Counted from the stretch's first letter, positions 1 to 6,725 are shown. The stretch: 8,212 nt of DNA from Planctomycetota bacterium (GCA_015485455.1 WFTN01000279.1:1-8212), one strand, 5' to 3'. Numbers and translations are program-made. The notes: a model not told the origin generated them from the letters alone.

Positions 1-1
1 G

Positions 2-484
2 AAGACTTCTCGCCTGAAGGCCAAGGGGCTTGAACCCGTCTTTAGAAGCAAAAGATGGTTGCTTGTGAAGCGACCAGAAAACTTGACAGAGAAACAAACG
101 GTCTCCATGAGCGAACTCATCCAATACAACCTAAAGAGTGTCAAGTCGAATCTGCTCAAAGAGGAAGTCCAACGACTCTGGGGCTAGAAAAGTCCGACTT
201 AGGCTGACAAGTTTCTCAAACAATGGTGTAAGACCGCCATGGGATCTCGCATCGAACCGATGAAAAAGATCGCCAAGATGGTGAGGCGGCATCAGCCACT
301 GCTCCTCAATTGGTTTCGGGCCAAGGGCACGATTTCTGCCGGTGTCGTTGAGGGGTTAAACAACAGATTGAAACTCACCACCAGAATGACGTAGGGCTTC
401 AGAACCTTCAAGTTCACTGAAATCGCGCTCTATCACGCAAAGGGAAACTTACCGGAGGCTGAAAAGGCCCCCAGATTCTGCTGA
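2..484 (+). pseudogene. ISL3-family transposase, C-terminal remnant with three in-frame TAG stops; 5' end outside window
   Basis: Reading frame 2 encodes the C-terminal catalytic part of an ISL3-type (DDE) transposase, the enzyme that cuts and joins its own insertion sequence. Visible family landmarks are a segment reading RPENLTEKQ (about 75-101), FLKQW (about 209-223), SRIEPMKKIAKM (about 245-280), LNWF near 307-318, VEGLNNRLK (347-373) with the presumed catalytic Glu at 350-352, then GFRTF and ALYHAKGNLPEAEKAPRFC to the TGA at 482-484. The frame is broken by TAG at 185-187, 200-202 and 392-394. By comparison with the family these replace Tyr, Trp and Tyr. There is no frameshift, so decay is by point mutation only. 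The rest of the element lies left of the window. I could not identify a right terminal inverted repeat or target duplication in 485-606. The element is presumably immobile unless a related transposase acts on it in trans. Confidence 0.88.
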
Positions 485-606
485 AGAACCGATATTATTT
501 GTCTTACTGCCTCGACCTTTCCTACCAGAAGGGCTAAATTTCCCTTTCCCAAAATGTCTCATCTATGTTCGGAATACGAGGCGTCAGGAAGCAAAAAGGG
601 AAGCAT

Positions 607-1017
607 ATGAGCAGCAATCGAAATCAACGACCGGCGGGGCTCACGGCGTTGGCAATCATCAATTTCGTCGAGTTTGCCATGGGGGCCTTAGGGCTCGTGG
701 GCGCGGCCTTCACCTATTGGGGTGGGCAAATTGAAAATGAAGGTTTTACTAGCGCCTCGGGGTTTTTCGTGGTGGTGACCTTCAATGGACTCCTTTGCAT
801 TTTACTGCTCATCTCGGGTATCGGTTTGATGGGGTGCCGCAAGATACTAGGCCGCCATTTGGTCTCGGCTATATTTGCTGTGGCTCTGATAAAGGGCGTT
901 TATGTCGTCCAAAATGAACCTGATCAGTTTGATTTGATCCTTGTAGCTTTCGTCGTTTGGCCATTGATTACCACCATCTTGGTGAACACCGTATTTCGGG
1001 AGGACTTGGTCAAATGA
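607..1017 (+). CDS. small four-helix membrane protein of unknown function, first gene of the ABC exporter unit
   Basis: This 136-residue protein has about four hydrophobic segments (residues 11-37, 56-77, 81-101 and 107-130) and short polar ends, so it should sit in the inner membrane. It opens with RPAGLTALAI, a pattern I associate with small uncharacterised multi-pass proteins. I see no catalytic motif and do not recognise a named family. The ATG at 607 is chosen because an AAGGGAAG ribosome site (596-603) stands just before it. The in-frame ATG at 565 has no such site and would add a basic, unhydrophobic 14-residue extension. The TGA stop overlaps the ATG of the ABC permease gene as ATGA (1014-1017), which implies translational coupling. 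By inference it is an accessory subunit or regulator of that transporter. Confidence 0.75.
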   Translation: MSSNRNQRPAGLTALAIINFVEFAMGALGLVGAAFTYWGGQIENEGFTSASGFFVVVTFNGLLCILLLISGIGLMGCRKILGRHLVSAIFAVALIKGVYVVQNEPDQFDLILVAFVVWPLITTILVNTVFREDLVK

Positions 1018-1961
1018 GTGAATCTGGACAAGTAACACGGCCGGATGGTCTCTTGACAGGGGTTCGGCCCAGAGATCTGACTATCATCGCTTCCACCTGG
1101 TTGCGTTTTGCTTTTCGCAGTGGCGGGGGTGTCTTATCTCTCTTCATGGTTATGGTCATTGGTTTGATGATCGTCAATGTCTCTGTTTCACAAATGGAGA
1201 GGGTGGGACGGTTCATGGCAGGCAAAGATGCCTCTCAAGCCGACGTCGTCAAGAAGATCTCCGAATCCAATGTTGTGAGGAATGTTGTTGAAATCGTCTT
1301 GGATGGCACCGACGACGAGGTCAAGGCCCAAAGTAATTACCTGATGAAGGAAAAGCCAGCGATGCTGAGTATCGCTTTGCTGATCTTGCTCTACTTGGTG
1401 CCCTTTGGAGTCTCGTCCGCAGCTTTTAACCAAACTGCTGGAGATATCGGTTCTCGGGGTCTACGTTTTCTACTTTCTCGGACAGAGCGGCCGAATATTT
1501 TCTTGGGGCGGTTTCTGAGTGCTTTTCTGTTCATCGCTGGTGCCTTCGCTCTGCTTCTGCTGATCGTGACGAGCTATCTGCATTTCAAGTTAGGCATCTA
1601 TTCCGCCGGGGTGCTCTATGGTTGGGCCTTCCGCGGTATTATTGCCTTCACTTTCTACTCTATGCCCTATGTGGCCCTGGCTGCTTGGGTCTCTTGTCTG
1701 ATGGATAAACCATTTGCCGCCATGGCCATGACCTATTTGGCTTCCGTAGGCTCTACCTTGGTGCTTTTTATCATTGGCGCGATTTTGAGTACAGCCGGAG
1801 CCGAGCAGGCTTGGTTATCGAGACTCATGCCATGGGGTTGGCGCTACGACATGTTCCACAACGAACTTGACACGCAATTGCTGGCTTATGCCGCCATGGT
1901 TGGTTTTACCGTTCTCTTCCTCTTCTTGGGGTTGGCCTCATTCCGAAAGCGAGACCTATAG
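1014..1961 (+). CDS. ABC-2 type transporter permease
   Basis: This 315-residue integral membrane protein is the likely transmembrane half of an ABC-2 exporter. Six hydrophobic segments are visible (about 38-58, 117-137, 167-188, 206-228, 235-259 and 288-309). A polar loop of about 58 residues (59-116) between helices 1 and 2 probably lies outside the cytoplasm. The stretch GDIGSRGLRFLLSRTERPNIFLGRFLSA (residues 143-170) is the typical cytoplasmic ABC-2 element that contacts the ATPase; related permeases read E-rGTLrfLLSrPvsR. The ATG at 1014 has a strong GGGAGGA site at 998-1004 with a 9-base spacer. The longer open frame from 957 merely overlaps the previous gene. It overlaps the upstream gene by four bases, and its TAG is one base from the ATPase start. 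The substrate cannot be deduced. Confidence 0.88.
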   Translation: MSESGQVTRPDGLLTGVRPRDLTIIASTWLRFAFRSGGGVLSLFMVMVIGLMIVNVSVSQMERVGRFMAGKDASQADVVKKISESNVVRNVVEIVLDGTDDEVKAQSNYLMKEKPAMLSIALLILLYLVPFGVSSAAFNQTAGDIGSRGLRFLLSRTERPNIFLGRFLSAFLFIAGAFALLLLIVTSYLHFKLGIYSAGVLYGWAFRGIIAFTFYSMPYVALAAWVSCLMDKPFAAMAMTYLASVGSTLVLFIIGAILSTAGAEQAWLSRLMPWGWRYDMFHNELDTQLLAYAAMVGFTVLFLFLGLASFRKRDL

Positions 1962-1962
1962 C

Positions 1963-2925
1963 ATGACTCAGGCACTATCGATTCAGAATCTTAGCAAACG
2001 TTTCGGAAGTTTTGCTGCCTTAGACGATGTGAGCTTTGACGTTGAGCGGGGATCGCTCTTCGGGCTTCTGGGACCCAACGGTGCCGGAAAGACGACGCTC
2101 TTTTCTATCGCTTCTGGTTTTCTCTTGGCGACTTCGGGACATGCGGAAGTCTTGGGGATCGACATTCGTAACGTCTCGGCACTCCGGGGACGGTTTTCAA
2201 TCTTGCCACAAGACGCTGATTTTCAATCGGGCATTCAAGTGATCGATCAATTGACTATGTTCGGGCGTTTGGCAGGGAAGAGTAAAGAAGAGGCTCAACG
2301 TAACGCCATGTTCGAGTTGGAAAGGGTGGGCTTAGAGGATGTGGCTCGGGTCAATGCCCAGAGCTTGAGTCATGGTATGGCGAAGAGAGTAGCTTTGGCC
2401 CAGGCCTTCCTCGGCGACCCAGAAGTCATCATTCTTGATGAACCCACCGCTGGGCTCGACCCTGACAATGCCCGTAAGATTCGCGAACTGGTTCGAAGCA
2501 TGAAAGGCGATAAGACGGTCTTGCTGTCGAGTCACAATCTCCAAGAAATCCAGGATCTTTGCGATACCGTCGTGATCATCGACAAGGGCAAGGTGCGTTT
2601 CGACGCTGATATGTCGACCATCACCCAATCGGACAATCTTTCGCGCATCTCCCTATTCGGAAAACTCCCGGATTCGGTTTGTGAGACGGTCAATAGCTTG
2701 GGTGTTGTCTCGAAGGTCGAAACGGATCTGAGGGACCAAGAAACTCATCTCAACGTCCATTTCTCTTTCGGCGAAAGTGACACCAAAGAGACCGCTATGC
2801 GCTCGGTTTTGGAAACTCTTTTGTCGGGAGGTGTTGTGCCGCGTAAGATTGTTGAAGGGGCCAGCTTAGAGCAACGGTTCTTGGAAGTGACAGATGGGCA
2901 ATTCGACGGCGCATCCAGTACCTAG
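1963..2925 (+). CDS. ABC transporter ATP-binding protein
   Basis: This 320-residue cytoplasmic ATPase should power the permease encoded directly upstream. The order of motifs is complete: Walker A GPNGAGKTT (37-45, Lys43), Q-loop Gln83, signature LSHGM (135-139), Walker B VIILDE (155-160, Glu160 catalytic), D-loop GLDP (164-167) and H-loop His191. The signature departs from the consensus LSGGQ at its third and fifth positions; similar variants occur in ABC-2 ATPases. After about residue 220 comes a C-terminal extension of about 100 residues of the kind seen in exporter ATPases, ending ASLEQRFLEVT, similar to the SLEEvFLelT ending of that family. The ATG at 1963 lies one base after the permease stop, so coupled translation is likely; only a weak GCGAGA precedes it. 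The open frame extends upstream to 1867, but this lies inside the permease gene and is spurious. Confidence 0.93.
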   Translation: MTQALSIQNLSKRFGSFAALDDVSFDVERGSLFGLLGPNGAGKTTLFSIASGFLLATSGHAEVLGIDIRNVSALRGRFSILPQDADFQSGIQVIDQLTMFGRLAGKSKEEAQRNAMFELERVGLEDVARVNAQSLSHGMAKRVALAQAFLGDPEVIILDEPTAGLDPDNARKIRELVRSMKGDKTVLLSSHNLQEIQDLCDTVVIIDKGKVRFDADMSTITQSDNLSRISLFGKLPDSVCETVNSLGVVSKVETDLRDQETHLNVHFSFGESDTKETAMRSVLETLLSGGVVPRKIVEGASLEQRFLEVTDGQFDGASST

Positions 2926-2943
2926 TTCATCAGATTCGAACTA
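2923..2943 (+). promoter_or_regulatory. 6-bp inverted repeat (possible stem-loop) spanning the ATPase stop codon
   Basis: TAGTTC (2923-2928) and GAACTA (2938-2943) are perfect inverted repeats around a 9-base loop. The left arm contains the TAG stop of the ATPase gene. The right arm ends just before the AAAGGAGAG ribosome site of the next gene. The stem is short and AT-rich, and no T-run follows, so it is not a convincing intrinsic terminator. It could modulate access to the downstream ribosome site or be chance. Confidence 0.3.
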
Positions 2944-2945
2944 AG

Positions 2946-2962
2946 AAAGGAGAGTTCTGATC
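2946..2962 (+). promoter_or_regulatory. strong Shine-Dalgarno site followed by in-frame CTG ATC, no standard start codon
   Basis: AAAGGAGAG at 2946-2954 is the best ribosome site in this stretch. At normal spacing it faces CTG (2957-2959) and ATC (2960-2962; 7 bases after the AGGAG core). Both are in frame with the SGNH gene, and no ATG, GTG or TTG stands there. The first in-frame ATG (2978) is 25 bases beyond the core. The site therefore suggests initiation at ATC or CTG, adding 6 or 7 residues to the protein. Confidence 0.45.
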
Positions 2963-2977
2963 TTTTTTCTTCGTGCG

Positions 2978-4105
2978 ATGAAAGTCTTGCTTGGGGTTCT
3001 CGGGGCATTCTTCCTGGTGGAGCTTGGCACCCGGTATTGCCTGCCGAAAGGGAATTGGACCCCTGGGCAAGGGTTAGCATCGAATGCTCTTAGGCTCGGC
3101 CAAAATGGCATTTTGCTCAACAAACCTAATCTCCACACCTATACCTGCGTCAATCTCGAGCCTTGGACCGCTTTAGACACGGATAATCGAGGATTCCGAG
3201 TACCAAGGAATCAATCTCGAGAATCCGCAGGAGACGTTCGAGAGAGAATCTTGGTTTTGGGTGCTTCCAATACTTGGGGTATGGGAGTGACTGCGGAAGA
3301 TACTTGGCCCCAGATTTTTCAAGGGCTCTTGGCCGAACGTGGCCGCACCGTTGAGATCATGAATGGGGCTCAGGTCGGTTACACCTTGCCGCATATGTTT
3401 GAGCGAGCTCGGCAACTGGCAAATGACATTGCTCTCGATCGAATCTTCATCGCTGTGCCTTCCTCGGGTCTTTACATGTTTGGATTGGGAAGCGCTGGAA
3501 GCCCTTGGCATTTCGTCCATATGCACCCATGGCAAGTGACCCCTCTTCCTTTGGAGTATGCTTTCGATCAGCTCCCCCAATTAGAAGAGGTGAACGGCTT
3601 TGTGTTACGCCGTGACCGGGCTGGCAGAGGAGGATTTATCGATGATCTGAGGACTCAAAGTGCCCTCATTCACCGTATTTGGGTGAAAGCGTCTTTGCGG
3701 CAGAATCGCTTTGATGTGGTCAAAGAGGAGACCCCCTTTGATTTGGCGGAGCTCGTCAAGAAGGCTCGCAACTTGGGCCGAGAGTTCTGCGAATTAGAAG
3801 ATGACTTGAGTCGCCGAGGCATTCGTCTTCATTTGGTTTTCTTTCCGGCTCAATGGGGTGATCTGGTTCTACGCAATGATGATACCCAAATGGCAGTTCT
3901 TGGAGCGTTTCAAAAAGTGGCTCGCGTGGGGCTTCGTCGTTTTCCCCGAGCTGACTTAAGCGGCGACCCCAAGTACCGCATCGACTTGGATAAGCGCTTA
4001 GGGAAGGACGTCTTGATCGATGGTCGGCATCTTTCGGCTCGTGGTCATGCTAAAGTGGCAGCTTCTCTGGCCCGTTGGTACTTCGACAAGGGGTATGGCA
4101 GGTGA
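2978..4105 (+). CDS. membrane-anchored SGNH-hydrolase-like protein, partner of the MBOAT acyltransferase
   Basis: The protein has 375 residues from the ATG at 2978. An N-terminal hydrophobic stretch (residues 3-16, VLLGVLGAFFLVEL) looks like a signal anchor, leaving the catalytic domain outside the cytoplasm. SGNH landmarks are DNRGFR (69-74), the nucleophile block GASNTWG (95-101, Ser97), a Gly block NGAQVG (129-134) and the C-terminal catalytic block DGRH (348-351, Asp348 and His351). The usual Asn of block III is not evident: the strand reads IAVPSSG (158-164). Such proteins next to AlgI-type MBOAT genes, like AlgJ/AlgX, transfer or remove acetyl groups on exported polysaccharides, so I infer an O-acetyltransferase or esterase. 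The start is uncertain: a strong ribosome site points to ATC at 2960 or CTG at 2957 rather than to this ATG. The MBOAT gene follows after 51 bases, or 90 if its later ATG is used. Confidence 0.82.
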   Translation: MKVLLGVLGAFFLVELGTRYCLPKGNWTPGQGLASNALRLGQNGILLNKPNLHTYTCVNLEPWTALDTDNRGFRVPRNQSRESAGDVRERILVLGASNTWGMGVTAEDTWPQIFQGLLAERGRTVEIMNGAQVGYTLPHMFERARQLANDIALDRIFIAVPSSGLYMFGLGSAGSPWHFVHMHPWQVTPLPLEYAFDQLPQLEEVNGFVLRRDRAGRGGFIDDLRTQSALIHRIWVKASLRQNRFDVVKEETPFDLAELVKKARNLGREFCELEDDLSRRGIRLHLVFFPAQWGDLVLRNDDTQMAVLGAFQKVARVGLRRFPRADLSGDPKYRIDLDKRLGKDVLIDGRHLSARGHAKVAASLARWYFDKGYGR

Positions 4106-4144
4106 TTGATTCTTGGAAAGCCCAATATCGAGTCATGAGATCAG

Positions 4145-4159
4145 AAGGGGATTGAGATC
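4145..4159 (+). promoter_or_regulatory. Shine-Dalgarno site and apparent ATC start of the MBOAT gene
   Basis: AAGGGG (4145-4150) is followed after 6 bases by ATC (4157-4159), which begins the frame reading (M)VFSTFIF, the expected N-terminus of an AlgI-type protein. Between the in-frame TGA at 4136-4138 and the ATG at 4196 there is no ATG, GTG or TTG in this frame, only ATT, ATC and ATA. A six-codon open frame (ATG 4135 to TGA 4155) ends one base before the ATC and might help ribosomes re-initiate; this is speculative. Confidence 0.5.
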
Positions 4160-5569
4160 GTCTTCTCAACTTTCATATTCGCGGTCTTCTTTCCCATGGT
4201 GCTCCTCTTGCACCGTGTCCTTAAGCCTGGGACTCCCCGTAAGGGTTGGCTCTTGGTGGCCAGCTATTTTTTTTATGGCTACTGGGATTGGCGCTTCTTG
4301 CTACTCATCGGGGCTTCCACTCTCATTGATTTCGCCTGTGGGCAGAGAATCTTTGATGCCTCCAATCGGGCCGTGAAGAAGCGTTGGCTCTATTTGAGTT
4401 TGGCGGCCAACTTAGGTCTCTTGGGCTTCTTCAAGTACTTCAATTTCTTCCTAACATCTGGGGCCGCTGCTTTGACTGCCTTGGGGTTTCAAGTCAACTA
4501 CACCGCCTTGTCCATCATTCTCCCCGTGGGCATTTCTTTCTACACCTTTCAAACTTTGAGTTACTCCATTGACATTTATCGTGGTCAACTGAAACCGAGT
4601 CAGTCGCTTCTTGATTTTTCTTTGTTTGTTGCTTTTTTCCCTCAGCTTGTGGCCGGTCCAATTGTGCGAGCATCTGAGTTCTTGCCACAGTTGGTGCAAG
4701 AGAAGCCGCGAAGAGCTGACGATTTCTTTGAAGGCTTGGAGCGGTTTCTCTTGGGTCTCTTTAAGAAAGTCTTGATCGCCGATATGGCAGCCAAAATCGT
4801 AGATCCTGTTTTTCAAGATCCGGACCTATTCTCAGCCATCGCGTTGGTCGCTGGAGCACTTTGTTTTACGCTTCAGATCTATTTTGATTTTTCTGGATAC
4901 TCAGACATGGCGATCGGCTTAGCTCGCATGTTGGGTTATGAGTTGCCCCAAAACTTTCGCTTGCCGTTCTTGGCCACATCGATGACCGATTTTTGGCGAC
5001 GGTGGCATATCTCTTTGTCTTCGTGGTTTCGGGACTACGTTTATATCCCTCTGGGGGGGAATCGCGGCGGTAGGGCTAAGACCTATCGCAACTTGGTGTT
5101 GACGTTTCTTTTGACCGGGCTCTGGCATGGCGCCAATTGGACGTTCCTTGTGTTTGGGGCCATTCACGGGACTCTCTTGCTCATTGAGCGTTTGGGACGA
5201 CAAATTGGAAGTGGGAAAACCGAGTCCACAGTCTTGGGGCGTACTCTCGGGTTTTTCTATTGTTTTGCAGCCACAATTGTCGCTTTCACTGTATTTCGGT
5301 CGCCATCCATGAGGGTGTTTCTTGAATTGGCCGAGCGTGTGGTGACCGGGGCAAAGAGCGATGACGTTTGGTTTTCGTCAACGCGCTTTGCATATGTTCT
5401 GCTCTTAGCCCTTGCCTATCACGCCTTGGCATTTTTTGAGGTCCGGCGAAAGTTGGCAAGGCGACTGGACCCCTGGATCTGGCGGCCTTTTTTCTACAGC
5501 ACGATCGCTTTCCTGATCTTGGCCTATGCGCCACTCAATGAACGGTCGTTTATTTACTTCGCCTTCTAA
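4157..5569 (+). CDS. MBOAT family O-acyltransferase, AlgI-like
   Basis: This multi-pass inner-membrane protein (470 residues from ATC 4157, 457 from ATG 4196) should pass acetyl groups across the membrane to an extracytoplasmic partner, as AlgI does in alginate acetylation. Family motifs are ASYFFYGYWDWRF (35-47), GISFYTFQTLSYSIDIYRG (125-143), FPQLVAGPIVR (161-171), FDFSGYSDMAIGLARMLGY (243-261), DFWRRWHISLSSWFRDYVY (278-296), PLGGNRGG (298-305) and LTGLWHGANW (319-328). His324 is the conserved MBOAT histidine, and His284 lies in the WRRWH element. The C-terminus SFIYFAF resembles the usual FIYFQF ending. I place the start at ATC 4157 because the family begins M-(L/V/I)-F-(S/N)-S and ATG 4196 would remove half of the first helix. 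The conventional start would be 4196. The SGNH partner lies immediately upstream. Confidence 0.93.
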   Translation: MVFSTFIFAVFFPMVLLLHRVLKPGTPRKGWLLVASYFFYGYWDWRFLLLIGASTLIDFACGQRIFDASNRAVKKRWLYLSLAANLGLLGFFKYFNFFLTSGAAALTALGFQVNYTALSIILPVGISFYTFQTLSYSIDIYRGQLKPSQSLLDFSLFVAFFPQLVAGPIVRASEFLPQLVQEKPRRADDFFEGLERFLLGLFKKVLIADMAAKIVDPVFQDPDLFSAIALVAGALCFTLQIYFDFSGYSDMAIGLARMLGYELPQNFRLPFLATSMTDFWRRWHISLSSWFRDYVYIPLGGNRGGRAKTYRNLVLTFLLTGLWHGANWTFLVFGAIHGTLLLIERLGRQIGSGKTESTVLGRTLGFFYCFAATIVAFTVFRSPSMRVFLELAERVVTGAKSDDVWFSSTRFAYVLLLALAYHALAFFEVRRKLARRLDPWIWRPFFYSTIAFLILAYAPLNERSFIYFAF

Positions 5570-5591
5570 CCCCTGGGGCTATGGGCAACGA

Positions 5592-6485
5592 TCAGTTGAA
5601 TTCTGTGTTTGGCAGGGCCAAGACGGGAACGTGAACTGATCTTACGATTCTCTCGGTTCGACTGCCTAAGATGTGGTCCCCCAGGGAGTCTCTCCCGCCA
5701 GTAGCCATGACGATAAGAGGGTTGGCATGCTTCTTGGCGACTTCTATCATGCTGCTGGTCAGTGAAGCAGACTCAACCCAATGATCTGATTCAATGCCAA
5801 AGGATTGGGTGAGCTTGTCGGACATGTGCTGAACTTTGGCCGAGACTTCCGAAATGAGACTTGGCAAGTAGACATCTAAGCTTGGAATTCCGTCAATGGG
5901 ATAAGCAGCTGCGAAGTAATCGTCGATGGCATGAACGATGGTGACGCCTACGTTGAGTTGTTTTGCTATTTGGGCTCCCTGGTGCATGGCGTCTTCGGCT
6001 TTTTTGGAGAAGTCGATCGGGCAGATAACGCGGTCGAAGGCGGCGTCTGACTGGGTTGTTGGCATCTTGCCCAAATCGAGAGTCATGACTGGGATTTTGC
6101 AACTTCTGAGAACGCGCTCGGCTACGCTGCCCAAGATCATGTGGTCGAGTCCGCTGCGAGCATGGGTTGGAATCATGACCATGTCGCAACCGGTTTCCCT
6201 AGCGGCACTGAGGATGGATTCAATGAGGGGGGAGAAGCCGCTGGTACTGAGGGTTTCGACTTCAATGTTCACCAAGGCGGGATCGTCCACCAGGGGGATG
6301 AGCCAGTCCTCATCTACATGGGTGTCCTCCAGGCTTGGCCCTGCATCCATCCATCTTTCTGGAGCTGCATGATACATCACCAAGCCGCAATTCAAATGGC
6401 GTGCGATCCAGCCGGCTTCGACTTTACATGCTGCGAAGTGGTCCTCAGAGTCGACGCATAAGAGAATCTTGTTGGGAAACATCAT
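5592..6485 (-). CDS. tandem universal stress protein (two UspA domains)
   Basis: The 297 residues hold two Usp domains, roughly 3-140 and 152-293, each a predicted alpha/beta nucleotide-binding fold. Domain starts are KILLCVDSE (6-14) and FDRVICPIDFS (about 154-164). Domain ends are RSGLDHMILGSVAERVLRS with IPVMTLD, and RDSLGDHILGSRTERIVRS with VPVLALP. ATP-binding Usps carry G-2x-G-9x-G-(S/T). Here the distal GS is kept in both halves, but the proximal Gly pair is lost in domain 1 (PTHA) and half kept in domain 2 (ATGG), so ATP binding is uncertain, especially in domain 1. Such cytoplasmic proteins support survival under starvation or stress. Two ATGs stand side by side (6485 and 6482) after AAGGAG; the second has the better spacing (6 bases). 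The gene converges on the MBOAT gene (22-base gap) and diverges from the ligase-like gene. Confidence 0.93.
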   Translation of the reverse strand: MMFPNKILLCVDSEDHFAACKVEAGWIARHLNCGLVMYHAAPERWMDAGPSLEDTHVDEDWLIPLVDDPALVNIEVETLSTSGFSPLIESILSAARETGCDMVMIPTHARSGLDHMILGSVAERVLRSCKIPVMTLDLGKMPTTQSDAAFDRVICPIDFSKKAEDAMHQGAQIAKQLNVGVTIVHAIDDYFAAAYPIDGIPSLDVYLPSLISEVSAKVQHMSDKLTQSFGIESDHWVESASLTSSMIEVAKKHANPLIVMATGGRDSLGDHILGSRTERIVRSVHVPVLALPNTEFN

Positions 6486-6529
6486 TCACTCCTTTTCGGT
6501 GGCGAACACCTCATTCGGCTTTGCCATTT

Positions 6530-6544
6530 TGAGAGAAACTCTCA
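6530..6544. repeat. perfect 6-bp inverted repeat in the divergent intergenic region
   Basis: TGAGAG and CTCTCA flank AAA, centred about 52 bases upstream of the stress-protein start. The position fits an operator or a 5'-leader hairpin of that gene. The small size means chance cannot be excluded. Confidence 0.35.
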
Positions 6545-6663
6545 TGGGAGGCGAAAAGCCAGGCGGTCTTGAATCATGGGCACAGAATATCTTGCGAATA
6601 GGGTGCCATACTACCGGAGAGTAGCCAATATGGGGCCAAAAAAGACCTCTTCCCTAAACACTA

Positions 6664-6693
6664 TTCACCTTTTCTGAGGTTTCGAAGTATGAT
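6664..6693 (+). promoter_or_regulatory. candidate sigma70-type promoter for the ligase-like gene
   Basis: TTCACC (6664-6669) and TATGAT (6688-6693) are separated by 18 bases, matching the -35 and -10 consensus at four and five of six positions. Transcription would start near 6700, about 25 bases before the ATG at 6726, leaving room for the GAAGAGG ribosome site at 6711-6717. No equally good promoter was found on the minus strand for the stress-protein gene. Confidence 0.45.
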
Positions 6694-6725
6694 GCCAAGG
6701 TATTACAACCGAAGAGGCCATTATC

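Noticed and set aside
185..394. Reassigned TAG codon in this organism
   Set aside because: The ABC permease (1959-1961) and ATPase (2923-2925) genes both end naturally at TAG at the correct protein length, so TAG is a normal stop here.
485..564. Right terminal inverted repeat of the ISL3 element
   Set aside because: Without the left end or an intact copy, no sequence here can be matched as a repeat; the GGGCTAAATTTCCC stretch is only an imperfect palindrome.
565..606. Longer start of the small membrane protein at ATG 565
   Set aside because: There is no ribosome site before it, and the added residues are basic and unlike the membrane protein; ATG 607 has AAGGGAAG upstream.
957..1013. Upstream extension of the permease to ATG 957
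   Set aside because: It lies inside the previous coding region, and ATG 1014 has a strong GGGAGGA site and the usual ATGA overlap.
4113..4376. Plus-strand open frame of 87 codons before the MBOAT gene
   Set aside because: It overlaps the MBOAT frame, is rich in Ser and Arg without any domain, and does not restore the MBOAT N-terminus.
4451..4816. Minus-strand open frame of 121 codons
   Set aside because: It lies wholly inside the MBOAT gene, whose motifs are continuous in the plus frame; the protein is basic and has no family features.
5570..5578. CCCCTGGGG palindrome as a terminator between the convergent MBOAT and stress genes
   Set aside because: The stem is only four pairs with a one-base centre, and no T-run follows on either strand.
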